Source: Amborella trichopoda (Eukaryota > Streptophyta > Magnoliopsida > Amborellales > Amborellaceae). From it: a stretch of DNA of 64,000 bases. The stretch is taken from positions 4,328,082 through 4,392,081 of the forward strand of contig NW_006500104.1 in the NCBI RefSeq assembly GCF_000471905.2. Reading direction: 5' to 3'. Each line of letters begins with the position of its first letter. Within the stretch, counting starts at the first letter, position 1. A model generated the notes under the pieces. That model was not told where the DNA came from, searched no databases, and saw only the letters and a list, made by a program, of their open reading frames with translations. This document shows positions 43,458-55,200 of this stretch, piece by piece. Both the position numbers and the translations under genes were made by a program.

Positions 43458-45143
43458 TAAAAAAATATCTCTTTATGTTTTTTTTTTTACCTTCTATATC
43501 TCATGCATCCCAAAAATTAAAAATATTACTTATAAACAAAAAGTTTCTATTTTTTCTATCTTACCATCCTTCGAACATTTTAACTATAAATTTTTTACCC
43601 AAACAAACACTAAAATAACATCCCATCCAAACTTCATCTCTCTCTCTAAAACTTCATCTCTTTCTCACATAACCGTCTCTCTCTCAAAACTCCATCTCTC
43701 TCTCTAAAACCCCAAGAAAAATTCCCCTCTCTAAAACTTTATTGGGTCCCTCACTTTATCGCCCAAGCTTCTCAATTGGGAGCTCTCAAAACCCCTTAAG
43801 CAGTTTGAAACCTTTATTGAGTCGCCGAAAAATTCATTCACCTTACTGAAAAGTTCATCTCTTTGACCTGAAAATTTCTCTGCAACTTTATCTCGATCAC
43901 CCAAGCTTCTCAATGGGGCCTCTCAAAATCACTATAAGGGTTTCGATTTGCTCGAAAACTCGTATAATTGGCCTGAAAATTCACTACAGTCATCTGATTC
44001 TTTATTGGGTTCATTAAATAACTTCTCTAAGTTACCAGAAACCTCAGTTTCATTGCCGAATTTTCTTGCATTTCCAGGCAAATTAGTCCTTGGAGGTGGA
44101 CGAAAACTTGCTGAAAGAAAAGCAGATTTAGAGAGAGAGAATGAAGGGGAGGGGAGCTTAAGTGAGAAAATGCTCAAAATAGTATGTTACAAAGTCCAAA
44201 ATGTAGCTAGAGTGAGAAAAAACACGGAGTTAAGAGTGAAAGAGAGTTAGAGAGGAGAGAGAGAAGAAAGAGGGGAGACTTGGCCAGAAGAAGAAGAGAA
44301 GTGGGAGCCGACATGAGATTCACAGAAGCTGTTGTTTTTTAAAGAGAGAGAGTTAGAGAGAGAGAGAGAGAAAGGGTGTTGTTACTCCATGAACAAGCTG
44401 GTTTTTGCTCGCACGAGTGGGTTTATGAGGCTACTTCTTTCGTAAGGGGACCCCTTCCTCCCATGGATCTGCTTTCCCAAATCCCCACTCTCTGACAACA
44501 GTCCCCCACTTTCTCTCTCTAAGCCAAACCCCACTTACCTCTTTCGAATCTCCTTCCACCCTCACTTTCTCTCTCTACCCTAAACCCCCGAGTTCCTCTC
44601 GCAATCGCCTTCTTCATTGTCTACTGCCCTAGCCCCATCTCTCTCTTTTTGCCCCACACCATAAAAACCCCAACTTGTTCAATGTCCCAATTGGCCCACG
44701 ACGAGGGCGAATGCACACCGATGCTCCTCCACCATGGGCATGGCTTCTGTCGGGCTTGCTTGACGTGCCTCTTTGCTGCCTCCTCTAACCACTCTTTGTC
44801 TGCCCACGGTGCCGTCACCCCACCACTGTTGGCAACTTAGTTGAAATCCTAAAAAAGAATTTCCATGTTCTCTCTCTAATCCATGATGGCCACGACTTCT
44901 CTGATGAGGAGGACCCGTCCCTAGAAAAGGCGGTGGAGGTGGGTGGAAGATGGAATTTTGAGAAAGAGACGGCAATGTGAGAGAGAGAGAGATGAAGTTT
45001 AGATAGAGTGTCATTTTAGTGTTTATTTGGGTAAAAAATTTATGGTCAAAATCGTCTAGAGGATTGCTTACAAGTAATATTTTTAATTCTTAGATTTCTT
45101 GAGATATAAAAGTTAAAATTAGATGATAAGGAGATATTTTTCC
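43458..45143. mobile_element. MULE-like element with terminal inverted repeats of about 200 bp (1.7 kb)
   Basis: Left arm (43458-43665) contains 'aaaaatatctctttatg', 'aattaaaaatattactta', 'aaattttttacccaaacaaa' and 'aaacttcatctctctctc'. The right arm on minus (45143-44975) has 'aaaaatatctccttatc', 'aattaaaaatattacttg', 'aaattttttacccaaataaa' and 'aaacttcatctctctctc' in the same order. The interior has GA/CT-rich blocks and no transposase. Flanking 9-mers match poorly (about 6 of 9), so the exact ends are uncertain. Confidence 0.65.
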
Positions 45144-45552
45144 TATATATTTCATGATACTTACATATTAAATTTATCAATTTTTATAAGCAAATATTGT
45201 AGATCATGTTTAAAACACATAACAAAGAAGTTCCTGAACACAAATCACATTAAAATAAGGTCATGCTAAATATTTTTAGAAATCAAACAACAATGAAATA
45301 AGTGGTGACAAACATATCTGATATTCTAGAGCAAAGGCTAAAACAATACGAAAGCTACAAGAAGACATTGATATCTAATTTATTGGTTTTTTTTTCATTG
45401 AATATCATTTATATGTAAACATTTCTGTCATCGGTATGGTTTGTTGGTCTTTTGTATCAAATGTGCATAATATGGTTTTGACAAAAGAAAGCACATAACT
45501 TATTAAGTGTTATGCACATCCATTGACGTGATATTAAATATAAAAAATGGTA

Positions 45553-45890
45553 ACTTACATCGAAATTCTATATTTGCATCCCCAAGTCAATTAACATCCA
45601 TCTTAAAGATGAATATTAAAGTCAATTAACATCCATCTTAAAGATGAATATTAAAATGTGGTGTTCCACCAAAATATACAAATAAACAGTCCAGAAAATA
45701 TATCATAATATTAGTTTTACTTTAAAATAGTGTTATGCACGTGTGTTCCCCATCATATCAAATATAGAAAATTGCAGCTTGTGTCAGGTATAGAATTATA
45801 TATTTGCATCCCCAAGGCAATTAACATCCATCATAAAGATGAATGTCAAAATGTGGTGTTCTACCAAAATATATAAATAAGCGATCTAAA
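45553..45890 (+). repeat. Diverged 230-bp duplication with an internal 34-bp tandem repeat
   Basis: 'atatttgcatccccaag' plus 'caattaacatccat' occurs at 45569 and 45801, each followed by 'aaaatgtggtgttc(c/t)accaaaatata'. Inside the first copy, 'agtcaattaacatccatctt' with 'aaagatgaatatta' is repeated head to tail (about 45593-45655). Confidence 0.7.
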
Positions 45891-46329
45891 ACAAATTATA
45901 ATAAAATAAATATGGACTTTAGAGGGAGGATTAATATAAATAGATGAGCCGGCTGATTCATAAAAGCCTTGTCGGTTAAATATTAATCATTAAAATAAAT
46001 TTATATTTTTTATATTTTTTTTTATTTTTCTCATTTTATTTTTCATTTGTTAGTCAATAATTTATATTATGTTAAGTTATGTAAATATTTATTTTAGAAA
46101 TTTTGTAAAGAGAAAAATCAAATATATATTAACCTATATAATTTATACTTTTGGGTAATTATTTTTAGTTTTTTCTATTTTCTGCATTTCTAATGAGATT
46201 ATTTCATAATATAATTAAATGTATTTCTTCTTATATTAGTAAATACATTATTTACTTATCAACATATTATTGAAAAATTTTAAAAATTTAAAAAATAAAT
46301 AAAATAAAAGAAATTTGAAAATAAAAAAA

Positions 46330-47156
46330 ATAGAAGAACAAATTTTAGTTTCCATAACATGTCACATAAACATAAAAGTATGACTATAATTATTTTTGAG
46401 ATATTTAAAATATTAATAATTCATAATATTTTTGGAATCAAAAATAAAATTCTTATTAAATATAATTAAGCGTTATATAGGATTAAAATTTTTAAATGTT
46501 AGAATTCAAGGCTTAAATTTGAAATAATTAAATAACTTAATATTTAATTTTTATAATATATTATGATTTTATTTTACTGTAACAATTAGGAATGATAAAC
46601 ATTACTATAAACAAAATAATTTAAACAAGACAATCATATGCAAATTTATATAGTATTTATTATTTTACTACTAAAATACATTAGAAATATTTGATTAAAA
46701 TGTAAAAAATAATGTATAATCATCATGAATGACACTTAAAAAATATGAACGTACATAAAAAATCGAGAAGAGCATCTAAAAATTACAGAGGTGATGAACA
46801 AAACAAATTAAAAAATTACGATTTACCTTCAATATGAACACCTAAAAAATATACATGGAGATAATGGAAAAAAATAAATAGAAGGAATCACTCTGACTTA
46901 CCTTTAATATGAAGGTTTTTAACCTTCATTCAATTGTAAATAATACCTGAAAAATATTTCAATTGCAAAATTTAGATGTGAAAAATGGGTACTAACCTTT
47001 CTTCTTTTCCCAAAGAGACTTGTAGAAGTAGGTACGACGCAAAGCTTGAAACCTTGAGATCAAATAGTTTATCATATTACATAATTAAGCATACAAAATG
47101 AGCATTTTTTTTTATCAATAAACATTCAATAAGAATCATATCAATGTAAGTATCCT

Positions 47157-47200
<44 letters not shown>

Positions 47201-48460
47201 ATAAGACCGAGATTATTATTGTGGAGAAATAGCAGTAGATTGGAGGTAGTGCTTCCCTTCTTCTATGTGTAATTGCTTTATGGTGGGTTATGGAGAGAAG
47301 GTGGAGATACTATAGATAACATCAAATTATAGATTGAGAGAGAGAGAGAGCATCGTTTTGGAGAAGGGCACCTCTCTCTCCTTTAAATTTTAGCAATCAT
47401 GCATATATAAAACTAATGAAAATCTCGTTTTTACAAATATTGTGTGCAATAGAAGAAATTTTAGTTTCCATAACATGTTACATAGACATTGAAAGTATGA
47501 CTATAATTATTTAGGAGATATTTAAGATATTAATAATTCATAATATTTTGGCATCAAAAATAAAATGCTTATTAAATATAATTAAGTGTTATATAAGATT
47601 AAAAATTTTAAATGTTATAATTCAAGGCTTAAATTAGAAATAATTAAAGGACTAATTTTTAAGTTTTATAATCCTTTATGATTTTATTAAATTTGTATAG
47701 TATTTATTATTTTACTACTAAAATCCATTAGTAATATTTGATTATAACATAAAAAATACTATACAATCTTCATGAATGACACTTAAAAATTTTTAACGTA
47801 CATAAAAAAATCAGCACCTTAAAAAGTACAAAGGTGATAAAGAAATAAAATAAAATAATTACTACGGCTTGCCTTTATTATGAACGACTAAAAAATACAA
47901 ATAGAGATAATGGAAAAAAATAAATAGAAGGAATCACTATGACTTACCTTCAATATGGAGGTTGTTAACCTTCATTCAAAGGTAAATAGTACCTGAAAAA
48001 CATTACAATCGCAAAATTTAGATGTAGAAAAATAGTTACTAACGTTTCTTATTTTCCTAAAGAGACTTATAGAAGTATGTACAACGCAAGGCATTTGAGA
48101 CCTTAGGATCAAACAATTTATCATACCGCACAATTAAGCACACAAAATGAGTCAGTTTTCTTCATCAATAAAAATTCATAAATAACAATATCGATGTTAG
48201 TATCCTATCATATCATGTATATAATACATCAGACCGAGATTATTATTGTGGAGATATAGAAGTAGATTGGAGGTGGTGCTTCCCTTCTTCTATGTGTCAT
48301 TGCTTCACGGTATGTCGTGGAGAGAAGGTGGAGATAATATCAAATTATAGGTTGAGAGAGATATCATTGTTTTGGAGATGAGCATCTCTCTCTCCTTTAA
48401 ATTTTAATAATCGTCTATATTAAACTAATGAAATCTTGTTTTCAAAAATATTGCATGCAG
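46330..48460 (+). repeat. Tandem duplication of a 1.1-kb AT-rich unit
   Basis: Copy 1 is about 46330-47448 and copy 2 about 47449-48460. Shared landmarks in order are 'ttttagtttccataacatgt', 'gtatgactataattattt', 'gactacctt'-like stretches, 'agtagattggaggt(a/g)gtgctt', 'cccttcttctatgtgt' and 'ctctctcctttaaatttta'. Divergence is perhaps 10-15%, with short indels, so it is an old tandem copy. No coding frame. Copy 1 has a (TA)n run at 47160-47193. Confidence 0.75.
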
Positions 48461-48636
48461 TAGTGGATGTTCTATGTAACTCTGTGTAGGCAGTTGTGAG
48501 GGACGTTGCTGCAAATTCTTGCATGAGCTCAGTTGACGTATTCAATGTGATGGCAACAGTGGCTGTCATGCAGGGAGTAATGAGGGAGGATGCTCCACCT
48601 TATTTGGAAGCAGCAACTGATAAGGAAAGGGGGGTC

Positions 48637-48860
48637 TATAATAATTTTATTGCCAATGACATCGAGGGCAGATCCAAAAATTGTACTCCTATAGAATCCG
48701 CTGATTTACTCGATATGAGTGATCTATGTAAATGATCAGATGATAACAAGGATCTATAATAATTTTATGGAGGGCAGATCCAAAATTGTACTCCTATGGA
48801 ATATAATAATTTTATTGCCAATGATATGGAGGGCAGATCCAAAATTGTACTCCTATGGAA
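48637..48860 (+). repeat. Tandem repeats at the 5' end of the decayed LINE
   Basis: A unit around 'ataataattttattgccaat' and 'gagggcagatccaaaattgt' occurs about three times (48639, 48754 shortened, 48801). It lies within the endonuclease frame YNNFIANDMEGRSKIVLLWNP. Confidence 0.75.
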
Positions 48861-49027
48861 TCCTCTAATTTACTCGATACGAGTGATCGATGTAGATGAT
48901 CATATGATAACGGTTGAGGCCACTCGTACACGTAATGGAAAAATCTCAGTCATTTCAGGTGTTTATGTATATAATTATGTATCCAAATAGCTCTACTTTG
49001 GGACCGTGTGAGGGGCATAGGAGCCTC

Positions 49028-50476
49028 TAGTGTTTGAAAAATTGGCGATCCGATCCGGAATGGGTTAGACCGTTCCAGATCTGGCCATAAAACGAGATTC
49101 AGATTTTTTCCTATACTACTGACAGCACGAATCAGAATAAATCACGATTCTGACGTCATAACCTCGAACACATCATCGATTCCACGGTGAAAATCGGACG
49201 TTACTGCAATTTATTTTAAAAATTGTATACTTACTGCATGTGGCCCCACCCTACCATAAATCAAAAAACCGTTGCATGCTTCACATGGCACGCAAGTACC
49301 ACTCACGATGGTTGAATTACTTTTATAGTCGTTTGTAGTTCCGTAATCTTTCGATGTGGGACACTGTTGTTGGGCGTCGTGCATTTAGAGTCTAAAGCGT
49401 TAACTCATGATCATTTATTGACGCATGACCATTTATTCCAAGAGCGTTAACGCATGACCATTTATTATACGATGCATTGTATGCATTTATTAGAGGCTTT
49501 GAAATACTACTTAAGGCACCATGTATTTATACATATTTTTAAACCTTATTATTGGTGCATATGCAATAGAATTTAAAACCTTCCTTATATGCATTCAATA
49601 GTATTTTAATAATTTTTTATCATATTTATTATAATATTATAATTAATAATTATACATTGACAACCAATTTTTGTATTTTATTTACTAACTTGTTTGCATT
49701 ATAAATTATGCATTCAATAGTATTTTAATAACTTTTTTATCATATTTATTACAATAGTATAATTAATAATATAACATTGATAATCTAATTTTGTATTTTA
49801 TTTACTAACTTGTTTGCATTATAAATTAAGTATTTATTTTTTATCATATATTTTTTTATAAATTATGCTAGGGATTGAAAATCCGGCAAGTCGACACGGA
49901 ATCGGTCGATTCGACCCAGGAAACGGTGATCTCATGCCGATTCTAGCATCAAACGTGAGACTAGGTGATCTTAGAGGGGAACTGGTTGTGTTTGGGCTGA
50001 ACTCTTGCTCGGACAGGTGAATTTTTGCTATTGATTTCATTATGCTTATGCCACTGCTTTAATAATCATATACGATGAAATTGTATTCTAATTTATCGAC
50101 AATGAACTTTGACAGCCCCGTCTTTCATTTTGGTATTAGGTCATTTTATATGAATTGTCCATGTATGATTATACTTCATCCATGATAATTCTATGCTTCT
50201 CCTTTTGTGTGATATAAATTTAATGGTTAACAGTAGTTCATACATGGAAAAAACATTTCAATATTCGCATATTGATGTAAAAAAATGAAGGGTATTAATG
50301 TAATACCCCCATTTCATATTGGATTCCTAAAAAACAACATTTATAATTATTTTTTATAATTTGTTTGCATTTTTTTAAGGCCGAATCAGTTCGATTCGGC
50401 CAATTCCTGATCCAAATCGCCGATTCACCGATCTGAATGGGTTTTTGGGGTGGCCAATCCGTTTTTTAAACCACTG
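49028..50476 (+). mobile_element. hAT-like non-autonomous element, copy C (1449 bp), inside the LINE
   Basis: Ends TAGTGTTTGAAAA (plus) and CAGTGGTTTAAAA (minus). A perfect 8-bp target duplication ggagcctc lies at 49020-49027 and 50477-50484. It shares with copies A and B the gaatcgg-rich subterminal DNA, 'cccatttcatattgg'-type and 'gtccatgtatgattata' strings. A second left-end-like stretch at 49868-49960 suggests an internal rearrangement or a nested partial copy. Removing the element plus one duplication restores the LINE frame LWDRVRGIGASINSLWLVLGDFN. Confidence 0.88.
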
Positions 50477-53400
50477 GGAGCCTCCATTAACTCTCTTTGG
50501 TTGGTACTAGGGGATTTCAATACGCTATTGGATACCTTGGAAAGAGTGGGGGTAATTGTTCCTTACCCCCAGACTCAGGTGATTTTGCTCAAGTTATGGT
50601 AGATTGTGCTCTAGCTGATCTTGGACTAGTCAAGGGATGGTTCTCGTGGTCTAATAGCCAACTGAGCAAGAAATGCATTAGACACATATTGGATCGTGCA
50701 TTGGCTACTACATATTGGGTCCTTGATTATTTTGAATCCAAAGTCCATCGAATCATTGCCCTTTGTTGGTTTTCACGGGTCTGGTTGGCCTAAAGCCTTT
50801 TAAATGCTTTTCTATGTGGAAGAAGCATTCAGATCTTCTTAATGTTATTTCTAACTCCTGGCAATGTAGAGTGAGGGGGACACCTATGTATCGGTTAGTT
50901 TCTAAGCTTAAAAAGCTGATAAATTACTTGCAAACTTGGAACAAAAATATATTCGGGTATGTGGGAGAATTTATTGCATTAGTTCGACATCAGTTGTCAG
51001 GTTTACATGACAGCTTACACAACGACCCTACTAATGAGGCATTCATGAGAGATGAGAAAGAGTGTACTAAAAAACTGCAGACTCTTCTGAGCTATGAGGA
51101 AAAGTTTTGGAGGCAAAAATCAAGGCAGAATTGGTTAAAAGATGGAGATTCCAACACTAAATTTTTTCATTTATCTATTGTCATAAGCTGAAGAAATGAC
51201 CGTATTATCTCCCTGAAAGATCATAATGGGATATCTTTAGTTACTGAGGATGACATTGAAAACCACATGCTTGGATATTTTGTGGATCTTTTGGCTCAGG
51301 AGAGTAACATTGACCACCATATCATCGATCACTTTTTGCCGCCCTCTTTACTCAATTCTATGCAAAACCACAAATTGGTGGACACAATTGATATGGAGGA
51401 GATTAAAGCGTGCATTTGGGATATAAAAAATGAGGGTGCCCCGAGTCCAGATGGTTTCTCTATAGAATTTTATAAATTCAAATGGGAGGTTATTAAAAAG
51501 GATTTGTTTCTGGCACTTGAGGATGTCTTCGTGAAAGGTATGTTTCTTAAGCAAGTTAATTCCACTTTCATATGTTTAATTCCTAAAGTGAATGCTCCTA
51601 ATGTGATGAAATATTTCAGCAATATTAGGTTGTGTAATGTATTGTAGGAAATTATCGGCAAAATACTTTCTAAATCGGTTACGAGCAATTCTTGATAATA
51701 TTATGATCTGATGCAGGCTGCATTTTTGAAAGGTCAGCTTATTACAGATAATATTATTATTGCAAATGAGGTTTTATCTATTTTCCATAGGAATTCTCTT
51801 CGGCCTAAAATATGTTTGCAAATTGACCTGAGTAACGCTTATGATAGGGTCTCTTGGGATTTCATTGTGGGTAAGCTGCATGCATTGGGCTTTCCTGATC
51901 TCTTTTTTCATGGATCCGATTGTGTATCTCTACTACCTCTTTCTCCATATTGAGGAAAGGGTTCGAGGGAAATGAGGTTTGAGATAAGGGGACCCCTTAT
52001 CTCCATATCTTTTTCTATTGATTCTGGATTACTTTAGCAAGCAGCTTGATTATGCGATGATGCAAGGCACAGTGACTAGGGTGTTTCCATTTGTGTGTGA
52101 TTATGGGGGTCTCTCACTTGTTATATGCAAACCATGCTCTCATTTTTTTTTAGGCCTCTACTTCTTCAGTATCTTTCATGAGAGCACTCATTTGAAAATT
52201 TCAAAAGGCTATTGGTCAGATTCTGAATTTCTCTAAGAGCAAGGTGTTCATCTTTGGTGCAACACAGGGAGGACATGGTAGGATATTGCGGGAGTTGGAG
52301 TTTCGTGAAGGATCTCTACGTGCGTGCTACTTGGGGCTGCGGGCCTCTTAGGCATAGCTACTGTCATGGCCTGTTGGGTAAAGTGTTTGCTAAAATTGGG
52401 ACATGACAGCCTTTATGTCTATCATATGCAGGCCGTCTCCAGTTGCTTAAGTCAATTCTTAGTGCATCAGCAGTTGTTTAGTTATTATCTTTCATTCTAC
52501 CGAGGAAAACTTGTAATATGGTAGAGAGACTTCAAAGGAATTTCTTATGGGCCAGCGAAGCAGAGAAAAAAGATGTTCATCTGGTCAAATGGAAAACAAT
52601 ATGTCTTACTCAGGCAGAAGGAGGCCCTGGGGTACGGGATATGACAAACTTTAATGTTACAGGTATGATGAAGTTCGCCAGGAAGATCTTGGGCAATCTG
52701 TCCTCACTATTGGCCAGATTCTTCAAACATTGATATTTCAGATTTTCTTCTATATGGGAGGCTAAGGCAAAACATGATGTTCTCATGCTTGGAAGGGGAT
52801 TCAACTTGGTTTAACACATTAGAAAGACAATGTCCAATAGATTATTGGTAATGGTCAGATGGTGGACTTTTGGAGGGATCCATGCCTAGTAGGTCAATCT
52901 ATATCAGATTTGCATGGTGTTGCAGTTCACGAGGCTTTGGGGGATCTTTCTGGAAGGAGGGTTTCATACTTTATTGGTCGTTGTCCTCAATCTTGGGTAC
53001 TGCCTACCCCCACATCTGATGCTCTGAAAAATATATGGAGGGAGGTTACTTATTCTCTTTTGATACAACCTAAAAAAGATTCCATGGTTTGGATCTATTC
53101 TGCAGATGGTTTGTTCTCAATTAAAGGGGCATGTAATTTTATTCGTCTTCAGGGATCATCTCAGCCTATATTCCGTGTACTTTAGTCTTCTAAATCCCAC
53201 CCACATGCAAAGTGGTTCTCATGGTTGGCACTGCATAACCGGTTACCCACTTCATCTCTATTGCAACATCGTGATATGCAGTTGGATTCTTTATGTGCTT
53301 TCTACAGCAATCATGATGACAACCTTTTTCATCTTTTGTTTTAGTGTGCTTTTTTGATTGGGACATGGAGATCGCTAGCCTGGAGATGTGGAAAGAGGTT

Positions 53401-54293
53401 TGTCTTAATTACTTATCTTTCAAGAATATTGAGATAATGATTACTTTTCAGGTTTAAATCTAAGGGACTTCTTCATATCTGGTCTTCCATCTTTTTCACT
53501 TCTATTTGGTATATATGGGAGGAGCGTAACATGTGGGTATTTGAATCAAGATCCACCAGGAGGGAGTATATTTTGAAACGAGTTATCTTATATGTTGAGG
53601 CTCTTGCATAGACCAAACAATGGTCTTTTCACTTATCCGAATGGACCATCATTGAGAATTTATATATAAGTTGCCATCAGCAAAGAACAACTTCACTCAT
53701 TCTAGTGGCGTGGTCATTTCCTGAGGTTAGGCATTACAAGCTTAATATTGATGGGGTTTCTTTGGGACATCCAAGTTTAGTAGGTGGTGGTGGAGTTATC
53801 CGGGACTCAGCTCGTCGCTTCATCGCTACTTTTTCTAAACACTTTGTTGTTGCTTCTAATAATCATGCTGAATTCTTGGCCATTGCAGAAGCCATTCAAG
53901 AGGCTCATCAGAGAAATTGCTTTTCATTACAGATAGAAAGTGATTCGGCCATGCTAGTAAATGCCAATGAACCGATGTTGTGCTCCTTGGCGGTTACAGA
54001 CGATCGCAACTAATTGCTGCACCAGACTCTCGACTCATCGTTGGTCCATTGTGCATGTTTACCACGAGGAGAATATGATTGTTGATGCTCTTGCCATGAA
54101 TGTTGCTGCTACTACTGATGTTACAATATGGCTTCATCGCCCACTAGATTTCTTAACCCCTTTACTTTTTCATGTTTTGTCGTAATTGCCATACTATAAG
54201 GTTGTAAGATGAATGTTCTTTGTTTTCTTTAATTAATGAAAAATCGGGTAGGGGGCCTTCTCCCCCATTGACTTACCCAAAAAAAAAAAAAAA

Positions 54294-55200
54294 GAGAGAG
54301 AAGAGAGAGAAATGTGGGAAAGAGAGATACATAGACTTTAAGAAAGTGAGGGTATGGGGGAGGAGAGAGAAGAGAAAAAATGTAAAGTAGAAGACGAGAG
54401 AAAAACGTAGGGGAGAGAGGTAGAGAGATTTTAGGAAAGTGAGGGTGAGAGAGATCATAAAAGAATTAAAAAATCATATTCATATACCAATTTCTTAGGA
54501 AAAAAAAGTATTAGGAAAGAAGTTATGAAAGAGAGAGGAGGTGTTTGAGGGTATAGGGGAGGAGAGAGAAGTGAGAGAAATATAGGAAAGAGACGTAGAT
54601 ATGTAAAAACGAAAAGCAATTCACGAAAACAAGAAAGAAAAAATAAACACAAAAGAAAGAAACAACCAATCACAACGCAAAGACATATGTGGTTCGGGAA
54701 CGTGCCTACGTCCACAGGAGATTAGAGCTTCTTTACTGGCAATGAAAATAGGGTTACAATTCGCTCTCTTCCTCACGCCTCTATGTTTTTATCTAATTAC
54801 AAAGATATATGTGTTTTTCCCTTAACCCCTTAACTTTGGATGAACCCCCAATCGCAACAATATATATCGAATCCCTGATAGATGGTACAAATTATCGAAA
54901 TACCCTTGTACGGATATATATCAAATCCCAGATATATCGAATCTCACGTACGGATATATCTGATCCTTTGGAGTCGTTTTTTTTACTCCACCTTGGCAGA
55001 TCTATTTCTTTAGAATACAAGATAGGGTATGGGGAAGCAAGAGAAGAGAGATAAATGTCAAGTAGAAGGAGAAGAGAGAGAAACGTAGGGGACAGAAGTA
55101 GAGAGATTTTAGGAAAATGAGAGTATGGGGAGAAAAGACAAGAGAGAGAAACATGAAGTAGAAGGACAAAATAGGGCACCACTAAGAATTAGTAGGACAT
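54294..55200 (+). repeat. GA-rich diverged tandem repeats
   Basis: A unit of about 100 bp ('gaaacgtaggggagagag', 'gtagagagattttaggaaa', 'tgagggtatgggg') recurs near 54300, 54405, 54540 and 55070-55170. The copies are separated by the possible LTR-type piece at 54590-55020. Confidence 0.6.
54590..55020. mobile_element. Possible old LTR-type retroelement remnant
   Basis: Contains 'atgtggttcgggaacgtg' and 'cctacgtccacaggagatta', a stretch commonly seen in plant LTRs, followed by AT-rich sequence with repeated 'acggatatat' words. Only a fragment, with no internal genes. It looks old. Confidence 0.3.

Larger units (their letters stand above)
48637..54293 (+). mobile_element. L1-type LINE, plus strand, long but decayed and interrupted by a hAT-like element
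   Basis: Endonuclease: 48796-49027 (SKIVLLWNPLIYSIRVIDVDDHMITV...ISGVYVYN), continuing after the insertion at 50485 (SINSLWLVLGDFNTLLDTLERVG, a GDFN motif). Linker: 50763-51191 (QKSRQNWLKDGDSNTKFFH). Reverse transcriptase: 51380-52250 (SPDGFSIEFYK, FICLIPKV, AAFLKGQLITDNIIIANEVL, QIDLSNAYDRVSWDFI). The YADD box is reduced to YANH near 52130. The zf-RVT region is at about 53000-53420 and RNase H at 53740-54010 (LNIDGVSLGHPSLVGGGGVIRDSA, ESDSAMLVNAN). It ends 'ccccattgacttaccc' plus 15 A (54279-54293). Many stops and frameshifts. No ORF1 seen. Confidence 0.88.

Noticed and set aside
43731-44250. 60-100-codon frames suggesting a gene inside the MULE-like element
   Set aside because: They overlap CT/GA repeats and a locally repeated 'cttctcaatggg(a/g)' motif, and have no domain.
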